A stretch of DNA of 64,000 bases. Origin: Cocos nucifera. Lineage: Eukaryota; Streptophyta; Magnoliopsida; Arecales; Arecaceae. A model generated the notes under the pieces. That model had not been told where the DNA came from. It made no database searches and was given only the letters and a program-made list of their open reading frames with translations. Shown piece by piece: positions 10,892-22,258 of this stretch; the stretch's first letter is position 1, and each line of letters begins with the position of its first letter. Where the stretch lies: NCBI GenBank assembly GCA_006176705.1, contig QRFJ01000764.1, forward strand, positions 62,001 through 126,000, written 5' to 3'. A program made the position numbers and the translations under genes.

Positions 10892-11999
10892 TACCTTCCA
10901 ACTTGAACTTTACTCATCCTCAAGTAAAATAGATATATCAGCATTTATGTACCGACTCGGTCTTGAATAAAAAGTTTGGTTAGGCATCCTAAAAGACAAA
11001 TTATACCTAGTCAGACCATTAAAAAGATACTTTATTGGATTATCAATTCGACCTAGTTAGTGGTTGAGTGTTAGACAAAGAAATTTGAAGGGCTCTTCTT
11101 TCACCAACTCTTCACTTTACTTTTTAAATCCTCTAACTAGATGTGAGCTAGATTTATTGTCTTCTTGCAATTTGATCACCCTTATTATTTTTTTTTCTTT
11201 TTTTATGATACTTTCTTATTGACCCTTGTAGTAAGCTTTCAACCAATGACTTCCAAACCAGTTGGCTTTAGGGCATTTGGTGTAAAACACCCCTGGACTT
11301 ACTAACTCGAGTCTAAAAATGTATAATTCTTATAATAGATTTCTTATATCCCCACCTTTTGATGCAAACCACAATGCTTACTTAGGCAAAGGGGCCCGAT
11401 TACTTAGTGAGATAATACTAATTTTTTTTAAATATAAAGCATATTCTAAGATAAACTTTTGCATACCTCGATCTTTCCATCCAATCTTCCATGAAGCAAA
11501 TTTTTTATTAAGATTGATAAGAAGAGGGTTCTAGAATCAGTCTAAAATTTAGTCTGGTCCAAACTCTAACATTCATTGAGTTTTTTTAATAATTTATCCC
11601 TCAGTACTTCTAAAATTAACTAGACCATTAATCACTCATTGATTTGGATTCTTGATTAACTTCAAATTGAAACAAAATTTAGAAACACAAGACTAATTAT
11701 TTCTAATCATACTTGAGAACTTGATTAAAATAGTTTCCTCCCCCCAACTTAATCTACATTATTCTTAATGGAGTAAGAAAATAAAATAAGCAAAAAAAGG
11801 TATAGTAGATATTGCACTTGGGGTGATTTTGCTTCGAGAGTTGAAGATAGCTTCATTGATTAGCAGGCTCTTGTTCAAAGTTTCTACAGCTACAAAAATA
11901 TAAAAAATAAAATTATTGGATTGCCTCCCAACAAGCGCTAAGTTTAACATCTTCAACCAGAACAACCTTCTTACCTATTCAGGATCAAATACTGGATTG
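10892..11999 (-). other. 3' non-coding part of the gypsy element
   Basis: Read on the minus strand, the pol remnant is followed by GCGCTTGTTGGGAGGCAA (around 11913-11940) and then by a G-rich purine tract near 11735-11750 (AAGTTGGGGGGAGG). To my knowledge such sequences are common downstream of pol in plant Ty3/gypsy elements of the Athila and Tat groups. The remaining AT-rich kilobase down to 10892 shows no gene. Confidence 0.55.
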
Positions 12000-12009
12000 A
12001 AAACTCGCA

Positions 12010-12972
12010 TTATCTTTCACCTTCAAATCTCAAAAAATAACTTGTAACCCCATTATTAATAACTTTCATTATTTTTTTATTATCAATTTCAAAAAGATGG
12101 TTTTCAATTCTTCTCACAACCCTTGGTACAATAAGGATTTTTTTTATTTGTTCTTCTAACATGCTTCTAAATTGGGTTTCCAAATTAGGAGTTAGATCTG
12201 ATGCACTGATTGCTAGAAGCATGTCATAAGATCCTATACATATATACTCAAGTGTGATCAAGGGTGGTTTAAGCTCTAGGACCAATATTGATTCTAAAGA
12301 GGGAGGTATTGAAGCAGGTATTGTAGGTAAAGGCTCATATTTCTCAGCTTATGAAGGAGTGGTGCTAAAATTGGCTGGCTCTAGTAATTTGTTCACTTTT
12401 TCAATATGCCCATCTAGGTCAAAATCATCCACTCCAAAAGGATCCCAACGTGTATGCGCTAAGTCCTGAGAAATACTTTTAGGGATAGTTTTCTCTATTG
12501 TCTCTTTGAGCACATTTACTTCGAAACAAGTAGTAGTTTGTGATCCATAGAAAGTCTGAAATACATTTAATCTTAACTTTCTATTCTCAAATAAGACATC
12601 CATGACTCCTATACTATAATTAATATATGCATTGGTTGTAGCTAGAAAGGATCATCCTAAAATTATAGAAAATTTTCTTGGATCATCAAAATGCTCCATC
12701 TCTAAAACCAAAAAATCTAATGAAAAGTAAAATTCTTGAACCTTGACTAAAACATCCTCGATTATCGCACGTGTTGCCTTAATGGATTTATCAACTATTT
12801 GCAAGGTTACCAAAGTGGATTCTAAGTCACCAAATCCAAAGAGATCATATACTAAACTAGGTAAAATATTCACACTAGCCCCTAGATCTAATAAAGCTTT
12901 CTCATTGTGTAGGTTTCCTATGACACAAGAGATAATAGGAGCACCTGGATCCTTAAGTTTGGAAGGGGTAGC
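12010..12972 (-). pseudogene. Ty3/gypsy protease with remnants of pol
   Basis: The upstream part (12652-12972 and a little beyond) encodes a retropepsin-like domain with LLDLGASVNILP, the plant gypsy form of the aspartic protease active site, followed by an IIEDVLVKV motif. Downstream frames (12349-12603 and 12010-12285) carry pieces that resemble the linker into reverse transcriptase (LELKPP, then LEYICIG). They then pass directly into a pol tail, with no YxDD or integrase in between. Reverse transcriptase, RNase H and integrase therefore seem deleted. C1 interrupts the gene at 12972/12973, so its start lies beyond C1. It belongs to the chromovirus-free Athila/Tat-like side of gypsy by motif; this is an inference. 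Confidence 0.75.
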
Positions 12973-15868
12973 TATTGAAAAATATGTCCTAAAGTCAATC
13001 ATCTAAATGGTAGATGATTAAAATCAGTATATGAATTATCTAATAATAATAGTTATTTGGCTAATTCATCATAAAAGTTCTATCTTCCTTAAATAAACAT
13101 CTAAATTATGATGAAGTCCTTAGAACCATAATCAATCGATAAAGAAGGATTTATCAGATGGTTCTTAAATTATTCATGATCAAATGATAAGTTATTAAAA
13201 AGGATGATAACTTATTGAGTGAAGATCGCTGTATGCCATATATGTTGGTTGTCCTCATAACCAAGTAGTGTGGAGACACTGGTATGGCATCCAAGTGAGA
13301 TGTAGGAGTACATCTATACTGAACATGACTAATATAGCACTCTACTGTCAGGAGTAGCTAGCTAAGACTAATGGATATAAGTATTTCTTCGATCTGAGAT
13401 CACCATGATGACTTGCAAGTAACTCACTGTACTTTGGTGCTGAACTACCTATATTTCTAATATAGGTTTGAAAGGTTTTTGAGTACAGTCAAGTACTTAT
13501 AAAGTTGGTGTGTGAGTCAAGATGGGATTGATCACTCATGGTTAACTTTAGGAAGTGAATGACTCACTGTGTTTCAATTTAGCAAAACTTAGGCCTGGAT
13601 AATCCTCGTGAGGTGTCACGGGATTTGCAAAATTTTGAGATATAATAAAGATGATTTGTATGAGTATTTGATAGCGTACTTGAAGTTGTCTTGAGCAATA
13701 TTTATCAAAGGGATGAATTATATGGTAACCATGGGCCAGGGTTCTAAGAATATTGCTTTGCATTCATTCGACCTATCCGGACATCGAAAACCATTGCTAG
13801 ATGGTAACTTTGATTGGTACAGAAATTAGTTCCTATGCTATCGACTTAGGTTTGAACCTATGGTGTTATAGACATTAGAGCTTGTAACATGATTAGATAG
13901 TTAATCGATGATTGAGAGTCATTCTAAGGTCAATCCATCAATATGATTGATGTTTGACCTAATGCAAATGTTGCAGGAGGATCAATTAGCAAGTGGATTG
14001 CTAATTGGCTCAATTTGATTGAGCAATCAGACTGAGATCAAGTCTAATTAAATTAGATTCAATTAAAATTAGTTTAGACTTAATTAGATTAAGGCTAGTT
14101 GATTTATTGGATAAGTCAATTGCAAGAAAGAATAATTTCTTGTTTGACTAGGACTTGGGTGCACCTAATTGACTTAGGATTTAAATTAGATTTAAATCTT
14201 GACTTAATCTGATTTAATTAGACTCCTAGTTGGACTAGGATCATCCTTAATTGGATTGTATTTAATTTAAATAGGATTTAAATTGGGTTCAAACCTATTT
14301 TGATCTAGTCAAACAAGAGGAGTCATAGTTGGACTGGGACTCTCTCTCTTTCTCTTGCACACTAGAAATCTCTCTCTTTCTCTTGCACCTTACAAAGCCC
14401 ATGTCCATCTTTTATTTTTAAGGTTTTATGTGAACTTTTCCATGCCTAAGAAGCTTCTCCATGCCCCATAATTTTGATTTTTGGGAGTTTGTTTTACCTT
14501 GGTTCAAATCAGGAAGAAGTTAGGATTTGTTTCCTACTTAGAAGAGCCCCCTTTGACCAAAACTCCTCCCTCCCTTGTGCGCCAACCTTTCTGATGCCTA
14601 GTTATTTTTTCCACCCTCTTTTCCTTTCTTTCTGTGCATGAGATTGAGTGGTTACAAGCCAAATATTCAGGGAAGGGGCATCCAAGAGTTGGATGCCCCA
14701 TGAGACTCCTTCTAAGACTCGGATTTTAACCTAGTCTTTGTCTTAAATTAGGAGGCACCTTATTTTGAGTAGATGGCATGAGAAACCTGGGCAATTCCAT
14801 GGCAAAAGGAGATCACAAAAGGGAGAAAACATGGATATGAGGCGCCAAGTTCTTTGGAGAAGATCCTTTCTTTTGGACAACATAGGATGATGTCTTGAAG
14901 AGACAACGTAAGGGAAGATTGTCTTCTCTTTATTTTTTTTTTATGTATTTTTTCTCTTATTTATTCTTTATGATTTTTATGTGATAAAAATTTGAGAGAG
15001 AGAAGAATAGGGCATGGGGATAAGTGCTTCAAGTTGCTGGGGCATGGTATTCTTTTTGGACATGATTTGATCATGTCCTGATGAGAGAAGGAGAAGAGAA
15101 GAAAGGTCTTCTCTTAGGATTTCTTTGAGAACCCTTTTTCTTGTAATTTTTATGAGAATTTTCTATGATAGAATCAAATATATTAGATCTAAAAACATAG
15201 AAAAAATTTTAGAGGAGAAGGTCTCCTCTTGTCTTAACATAGAGATGTTTTCAGGACATCAATTGTTGATGTCCTGATGGAGAAGATTTATCTTCTCTTA
15301 GGATTTATTTTTCTTGATTTTATTTTTTGATTTATGGAAGATCTAAGGTTTGGATTCCTTCCTTATTTCTCCTCATGTTGTTCATCTCTTAGAGTGTTCA
15401 AGAGATCCAAAGAATATGTATTTGATTGACCATTAGGAGGGATCCACGAGAAGCTAGCACTTCAAGCAGATCTTCATTCGATGAACTTTCGATCTGTGTT
15501 GCAGGTTTGTGTAGATCACCTATAGAGGTCAAACACGTATGCAGCTCTAAAAGCAATAAGAAAAATCAACCATGGAGTTCTCGACCCGTGCAAAGGTAAA
15601 AGATTTGATCTCTTGGTAACCTAGATATGATCTAGGGTTAGATCTAGAATTATTCTAAATCTAGGTATTGATATGATCAATACCACTTATGATTAATTTA
15701 ATTTTAGATTTATCATTTTATCATAACATGCTATAGATCCTTGATGTAGGGTTTTGTTATTTAATTACATGCATATTGTAGATTAAACTGTTTAATCTAT
15801 ATCTTCCGCTGCTTTAATTTTGAAAAAGTTTTGAAATCTATGCATGAAACCCTGCAAGTTTTTCATCA
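12973..15868 (+). repeat. 5' LTR of C1
   Basis: The 2896-bp LTR starts TATTGAAAAATATGTCC (ancestral TGTTGAAAATTATGTCC, as in C2) and ends TTTTTCATCA. Long pyrimidine-rich stretches lie at 14340-14400, and the hairpin with loop GAG is at 14675-14699. The open frame 13548-13763 on the other strand is incidental. Confidence 0.92.
14675..14699 (+). other. LTR hairpin with GAG loop (C1, perfect stem)
   Basis: The arms GGGGCATCCAA and TTGGATGCCCC form a perfect 11-bp stem around GAG. Compared with 362-386, the sixth pair is A-T instead of G-C and the seventh T-A instead of C-G, so pairing is kept while the sequence changes. Confidence 0.8.
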
Positions 15869-15869
15869 G

Positions 15870-15881
15870 TGGTATCAGAGC
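15870..15881 (+). other. Primer binding site of C1
   Basis: TGGTATCAGAGC follows the 5' LTR after one base. It is complementary to the 3' end of initiator methionine tRNA. Confidence 0.93.
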
Positions 15882-15955
15882 ATCTAGGTTCTTTAATAAC
15901 ATGTTCATGTATGCTTTAGAATAAATTTAAAAATTAAAATTAATTAAAAATCATA

Positions 15956-16021
15956 CATACTATCATCAGGTTGTCCTATTGTAAGGTTAACCCCTTACAA
16001 TGAAAAGGTTATCCTAGTATG
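15956..16021 (+). other. Leader hairpin, copy 1 (C1)
   Basis: The outer arms CATACTA and TAGTATG enclose GGTTGTCC and an inner perfect 8-bp stem, TTGTAAGG (15979-15986) with CCTTACAA (15993-16000). Confidence 0.75.
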
Positions 16022-16163
16022 TGCTGATTTGAATTTGAATCATGAATAAGATAGATTAGATTTAAGCAAATTCATGATTTAATTTTTTGATTTAAATCTA
16101 AAATTAGATAGATATTAGATCTATTTTAGATTATTTAGATTAGATCTAAATAATATTAGGATT

Positions 16164-16235
16164 GCACATACTACCATAAGGTTGTCCTATTGTAAGGTTT
16201 ACCTCTTACAATGGAAAGATTATTCTAGTATGTGC
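16164..16235 (+). other. Leader hairpin, copy 2 (C1)
   Basis: The outer arms GCACATACTA and TAGTATGTGC pair perfectly over 10 bp. The inner arms TTGTAAG (from 16190) and CTTACAA (16205-16211) pair over 7 bp. It is a duplicate of copy 1 about 210 bp downstream. Confidence 0.78.
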
Positions 16236-17927
16236 TGATCCAAGAAATCTAAATCATAAATATATTAGATGAGATCTAAAATAATTTATAATTTATTTTT
16301 AAATTTTATATCTAATTTTAAATAATTTATGATCTGATCCATATGATGTATTTTATGTTTAGATCTAGATCCTCTTATTGCATACGTTGATATGTAATTT
16401 TTGTTTTGAATCTAAAATGTATATGTATGACATATTTATTTTTTAGAATTTAAATTGAGAACTTACCTTTTGCAAAATTCTAGATTCAAAATTTTAGGAC
16501 ATGATCAAAACATTAAAACAAATCAGATCTAAAACCATCATTTGAATTTGATTCAAAGTAAAGTATTTATAATTTAAAAAAATATTTTAAATAATAAAAT
16601 TAAAAATTAGTTTTGAGGTTCTATAAATCAAAACCCATAAGTCTTAAACTTAATTGAGAATTAAGTGATTATTTAGGATCTAGGTTTGTGATTTAAAGAT
16701 CTTAAGATAATTTCATAAAATATGGGTTAAACGGTTATAGGTTAGCTTGATCAGGTTATTAACTAGATTAGACCTAGGGTTAGATTAAATATATGCTAAG
16801 ATAAAAAATTGATCAAACCTAATTAATAGTTAATTGGGATTAGGTCATTTCTTTAGATTAATTCAATAGTTATAGTTGATCAAAGTCCATACTTCTAACA
16901 AATGGATCTGATCGTGGCTCAGTGGTCGAGCCCGAGTCTTTAGGCAGGCCAAATCAAAACTAATAAATCAATTAGTATCTAAGGTAAGTCTGGCATTCTA
17001 GATCGATGATTTTTAATTGGCAGCCCACTTACCTAGCCATTTCTGATGGTGTCTAAGGCAAGCTTTGGCAGACCCTCCCATCGATCTTACTTATCTGGCC
17101 AATGTGATTAATCAGCTTTTGATTAGGTTGCTTATTGCTTCATGCTAACCCATGTCATATAGAAAATCAGTGAGACTGATTTCATTCAATGAGACTGATC
17201 TAGGTGCCCATGGACTAAAATTGATCCTAATCCTTGTTGATGACTTGAGAAGTCAGTGGGAGGACTTGACTTGGTGAAGTAAGTGGAAGCAAATTGTTCC
17301 ATATCCTTTCTATCCTTAAATCACTAATAATTTAAATTCTCTAAAATTATTAGTTTCTTAAAATGATAAAATTGTGGAGATAACTAAGTCATAGCCTCCC
17401 ATTAAGGTGTTTGATAATTGGTCCATTAACTCAATATTCATTGGAGGCCCATAGGCCTGGTGCTTGTTGACTAATGAAATTATCATTCATCTTATGATGA
17501 CCTGGATGTGTCTCTCTAATGGTGGTTAGGTTGACCAACCATAGTTGGGCTTAATCATTCATTGGTTAGATGCATCAAATATAGTTATGTTAATGGTTGG
17601 ACCTAATCGGATCCTTACAATGGAGGCCTTAGCCTGCTGATTAGGTTTCTGAAGCAAAATTAAATTACTAGAAGTTGTTTAGAGAAATAATTGGTTATGA
17701 ACCTATCCTTAAATGTACATGGATTGACCAACCATAGTTGGACTTATGTACAGTCTATGTGGATTTTAGTACCTACTAGAAAATTAAAGTAATTTTTCAA
17801 ATTGGAGGTAGAGGCTACCAATTTGAATAAAATAGTGGCAGAACCTTTAGACTAAAGTCCAAGTCTCTAGGCTTAATATAATTCATATACTTTGGTCATT
17901 ATTCTCTTTTCTCAAAATAAGGCTAAA

Positions 17928-20600
17928 TCCTAATTGCTCCTATCACTATTAGACAGTGATGACTTATGGGATCCAACTTTGATAATTAGTATTGAAAGTT
18001 GAATTTGGTTCAGTAGTATGAATGGATTCGTACTGGGGCCTCTTAGCCTAGTAAAAATAATTAGTCCAAGGTTAACCCAAATCGGGCATAGTGCTTCTAA
18101 TGTTAGAAGCAGGGTCATAAGAAGAAGATTTGTCTTGCTTCCCTTGACAATAACAGGTTGAGCAAGAGAAAGGAGCAAAAGTTGCTCATTAAGGATGTTA
18201 TATGTAACACCTTAAAATTTCTCTATATATAATTCCACTATATGGGTATTAGATGCCGGTAGTCTTATGCAATTTGTTGCAAAGACTACAAGTAAGTAGG
18301 ATATTTGAAATGGTGAGAAATACTTAATCATTAGGGATGGAAGTCTTGTTCCAATCCTAGCTTTAGGAATTATCAAGCTTATTTTTAATAGATGTCATTT
18401 TGAGTGATTGTCACTATTGTCCATTGTTTGTGATAAATGTGATCTCTGATGACCTTTTGATTAGAGACGGTTATCATTTATCAATAAAGAGGATTATTAT
18501 GATATTATTATGAATAATATTACAGTAATAAATGGATAATAAAAAAATAATATTTAATATTTATACAGCCTATTAAGTGTAATGTACACATCCAAGTTAG
18601 ATTATGTCATGAATATCTATCTTTAGCATTATAGGCTTAGTCATCTTGACAAGAATAGAATAAATGGATTAGTTTGAGAGAAAAATCTCAACATCAATGA
18701 TTGTGAATCATTGATAGCCTGTGAATCTTATCTTCTTGGAAAGATGATAAAGTCATCTATTACTAAAAAAGGTAAAGGAGCCGATAAAGTTCCATGTCTC
18801 ATACATAGTATGTATGTGGACCTATGAACTTAAATGCCAAAGGAAGATATTAATATTTCATTATAGATGACCTATCTAGCCATGAGTGCGTCTGGGATAA
18901 ATCATTTAAAATATTCAAATGATTCAATAATGAAATAGGAAAATAAACTGGATAAGGTATTAAAACTCTTCGATCAGATCAAGGAGGTGAATACTTATCT
19001 AGTGAGTTTGTGACATATCTAGGAGAGAATTGGATTCTCTCTCAATGGATTTTTTTTGGAACATAGTGTATCTGAAAGAAGAAATTGAATTTTGTTAGAC
19101 ATGGTTCAATCCATGATAGGATTCACTAGTCTGCCTGTTTCAGGGTTGTGCTCTTTTGACTACTTGTTTTACTTTGAAAATTTATATCAAGTGAATTTAT
19201 TGCATAGACTCCATATTGGATATGGATCGGACATAGACCTAGACTCTCTCACCTTTGATTTTGGAATTGATTGGGCTATGTCATAGGTTTGCACACAGAT
19301 AAACTTGGATTCTGGTCCAATAAGTGTTTAAGGATTATTAATTCTATTATGCTAAAGAACATAAGATGTTCATTAGTAGTAGGGCATTTCTTTTGGAAAG
19401 GAGTTCCTTAGACAAAGTTTGACTGATAAAAAAGAACAGACGTTATCTAGTAAACCTACAGAACCAGATTTGATTAGATCAAATCCAGAACCCATTAAAG
19501 TATCATCTTTAAGGAGATCTGGTAGAGTACCATATTAGCTGAACAGATACTTCAATATCTAAGTCCAAAATGGCGATCTTGTTGAGCTCGATGAGAATAA
19601 TAAGAATTTGATCACCTATAAGAATGCAATGTAGTGGCCTATCTCTGAGAAGTGGCTTGGAGCCATATGATCCAAATTGAAATCTATGAAAATTAATAGT
19701 GTATGGATACTAGTTGATTTACCTGAAGGGATAAAATTCATTTGGTGTGAATGGATTTTTAATAGGATCAGAGTAGCACAGACGGGAAGGCAGGGACCTA
19801 TAAAGCCCATCTGAGTATCATCTTAGAGTTCAAACATATGTTCTGAATGTATATCTTTGTTATGAACAAAGATAAATCCTATATTTATAATTAGGCAAAA
19901 TATTTTGTAGTGCTATTTCTTATGATGTTTGAGGATGAAATTCTCTTAATCAAGAATGGCATTCCAGCATTGCAAGAAATAAAGATTTAGCTATCATCTT
20001 ATTTCTCCATGTACGAGACTAGATATGGTATACTCACTAGAGGTAGTAAGCAAATACCAGTTTGATCAAGTGAGAGCCACTGAAAGATTGTATAGACAAT
20101 CCTTAAGTATTTAAAAAATACTAAGGTTCAGTAACTCAAATATAGAAGTATTGACTTAAAATATGTGGATGTTTTAATTTTAGTCAAAACAAAATGACAA
20201 TAAGAGAATGTCGGATCATACCCTAATTATAGGAGCAATCTACTGGAAAGATTCCAAGCAGTATACTTTAGCCTATTCAATTAGTGATGTAGAGTACATC
20301 TTGGTATATGATGCTACCATATAAGCTGCAGTTGCTGAGGTTCATTAGCTGGTTGGGAGTGGCACCCTCCACCAATGGTCCAGTCCTATCGTAGCACTGG
20401 AGCCATAGCTTAGGCTAAAGAACCCAAGGACCAGCATATTCTGCATTGCTTTCACCTTAGATATTACATCTGGGTGACGTCAATCTTTAGAAGATCAATG
20501 TAAAAGATAAAGTTGACTGATCCATTTGCTAAGGCCTTAGAACTAAGGAGTTCTATGAACTCAAGTAGAAGATAGGATATTTGATATTATTCTGATTGAC
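17928..20600 (+). pseudogene. C1 gag-pol, heavily decayed
   Basis: Only recognisable scraps remain, in several frames. There is a gag start that resembles the C2 gag N-terminus (17928-18000), after which most of gag is missing. A protease core follows at about 18243 (WVLDAGS), then the pre-integrase HHCC region near 18620-18740 with an internal stop. Integrase pieces lie at 18960-19160 and a reverse transcriptase N-terminal piece at about 19640-19770. RNase H pieces at 20230-20560 include YWKDSKQ and DVEYI. The internal region is about 0.9 kb shorter than that of C2, largely through the gag loss. The open frames here do not exceed about 64 codons, so the element cannot make proteins. Confidence 0.8.
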
Positions 20601-20618
20601 TTTAGTCCAAGTGAAAGT

Positions 20619-21479
20619 TATTGGAAAATTTATCCTAAAGTCAATCATCTAAGTGATAGATGATTGAAATTAGTATATGAATTATCTAATAATAATAGTT
20701 ATTTGGCTGATTCATCATAAAAGTTTTATCTTCCTTAAATGAACTCCTAAATTATGATGAAGTCCTTAGAACCACAATCAATTGATAAAGGAGAATTTAT
20801 CGTATTGTTCTTAAATTATTCATGATCAAATGATAAGTTATTAATAAGGATGATAACTTATCAAGTGTAGGTCACTGTTTGCCATTTATATTGATTGTCC
20901 TCATAACCAAGTGGTGTGGAGATACTGGTATGGCATCTAGGTGAGATGTAGGAGTACATTTACACTGAACGTGATCAATGTAGCACTCTACTATTAAGAG
21001 TAGCTAGCTAAGGTCAATGGGTATAAGTGTCCCTCCGATCTGAGATCACCATGGTGACTTGCAAGCAACTCACTATACTTTGGTGCTTGACTGCCTATAT
21101 TTCTAATATAGGTTTGAAAAGTTTCTGGGTACAGTCAAGTACCCATAAAGTCGATGTATGAGTCAAGATGGAATTAACCATTCTTAATTAACTTCAAGAA
21201 GAGAATGACACGTTGTGTTTTAATTTAGCAAAACCCAGGCCTGGATAATCCTCGTGAGGTGTCACGAAATTTGCAAAATTTAGAGACACAATAGAAATGA
21301 CTTGTATGAGTGTTTAACAGCATACTCAAAGTCGTCTTGAGCATTATTGATCAAAGGAATGAATTATATGATAACCATGGGTTGGGGTTCTAAGAATGTT
21401 GCTTTACATACATTCGACCTATCCAGATGTTGGAAATCATTGCTAGATGGTAAATTCGATTGGTACGGAAATTGGTTCC
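20619..21479 (+). repeat. 3' LTR of C1, first part
   Basis: It starts TATTGGAAAATTTATCC after the purine-rich CAAGTGAAAGT (20608-20618) and matches 12973-13838 of the 5' LTR. It ends at GTTCC (21475-21479), the left copy of the C2 target duplication. It continues at 62082. Confidence 0.92.
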
Positions 21480-22258
21480 TGAAGGAACCAGATCTAGAGT
21501 TTTACAGGTTGTTCTTGAAAATTTTTTCAAGACCTTGCAGTGGAAGACTTAAATAAATTAAATATTTATTTAAATAAATATGTAAACACCAAGATTTTAG
21601 ATCTATTACATGATCAAGGCATGATATTAAATCATAAAATTAAAATCAATTAAGAAAATAAAAAGGTTGATCAAATCAACCTAGATCTACACTACATCAA
21701 ATGCAGGTATGAAGTTAATAGATCAGATCTATTACCTGAGCAAGTTTGATGTTCTAACTTACTGATCCAGGCTTGAGGATGAAGTCACAAGCTGCGCACA
21801 CGTCCAAACTCTAAAAATTGTCTACACGAGCCTACGATCTCTGATCTAAAGTCCAATGCAGGAAATCAATACAACATGCTAATACTATGCTGATCCTTCT
21901 TCGACGATCAATTCGATGCTCCCTTCTTCAAAATTTAGACTCTCCAAAATATGAGAAGAAAAATTAGAGTTTACTGATCTAAGACTCTCTTAGAAAAACT
22001 GAAAGAAAAGGAGGAGAGATTGAAAATAAAACAACCCTAGAAGAAGACCCTCTTCTTCTTCTCTTTTCTCTCACTTAGACACCTAGTTTGGTGCCTATGG
22101 AACCCCTATGCCCAAGAACCCTCTTCCTTTGATTTTTGCACACCCCAAACCTCTCCTAATGCTTTTTATTTCATAAAAAAATTAAAATAAAATTTATCCA
22201 ATAAATAGAGAAAAAGAATAGTCCAAGTTAGATGAAAGTCCTAGACTCGGAATATCCA
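21480..22258 (-). repeat. 3' LTR of C2, distal part
   Basis: It starts TGAAGGAACCAGATC and matches the beginning of the C2 5' LTR at 59609. It stops at ATCCA (22254-22258), the left target duplication of A1, and resumes at 52289. The two parts together are about 2.49 kb, against 2473 bp for the intact 5' LTR. Confidence 0.93.

Larger units (their letters stand above)
15882..17927 (+). other. Long untranslated leader of C1
   Basis: About 2 kb separates the primer site from the first gag-like codons. It contains two copies of a hairpin (15956-16021 and 16164-16235). It also has a splice-donor-like TCTAAGGTAAGT with GT at 16984-16985. A second, weaker copy (GTGTCTAAGGCAAGC) lies near 17050. The stretch 16975-17170 resembles the A-family leader at 30140-30330. 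No open frame of interest is present. Confidence 0.75.
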
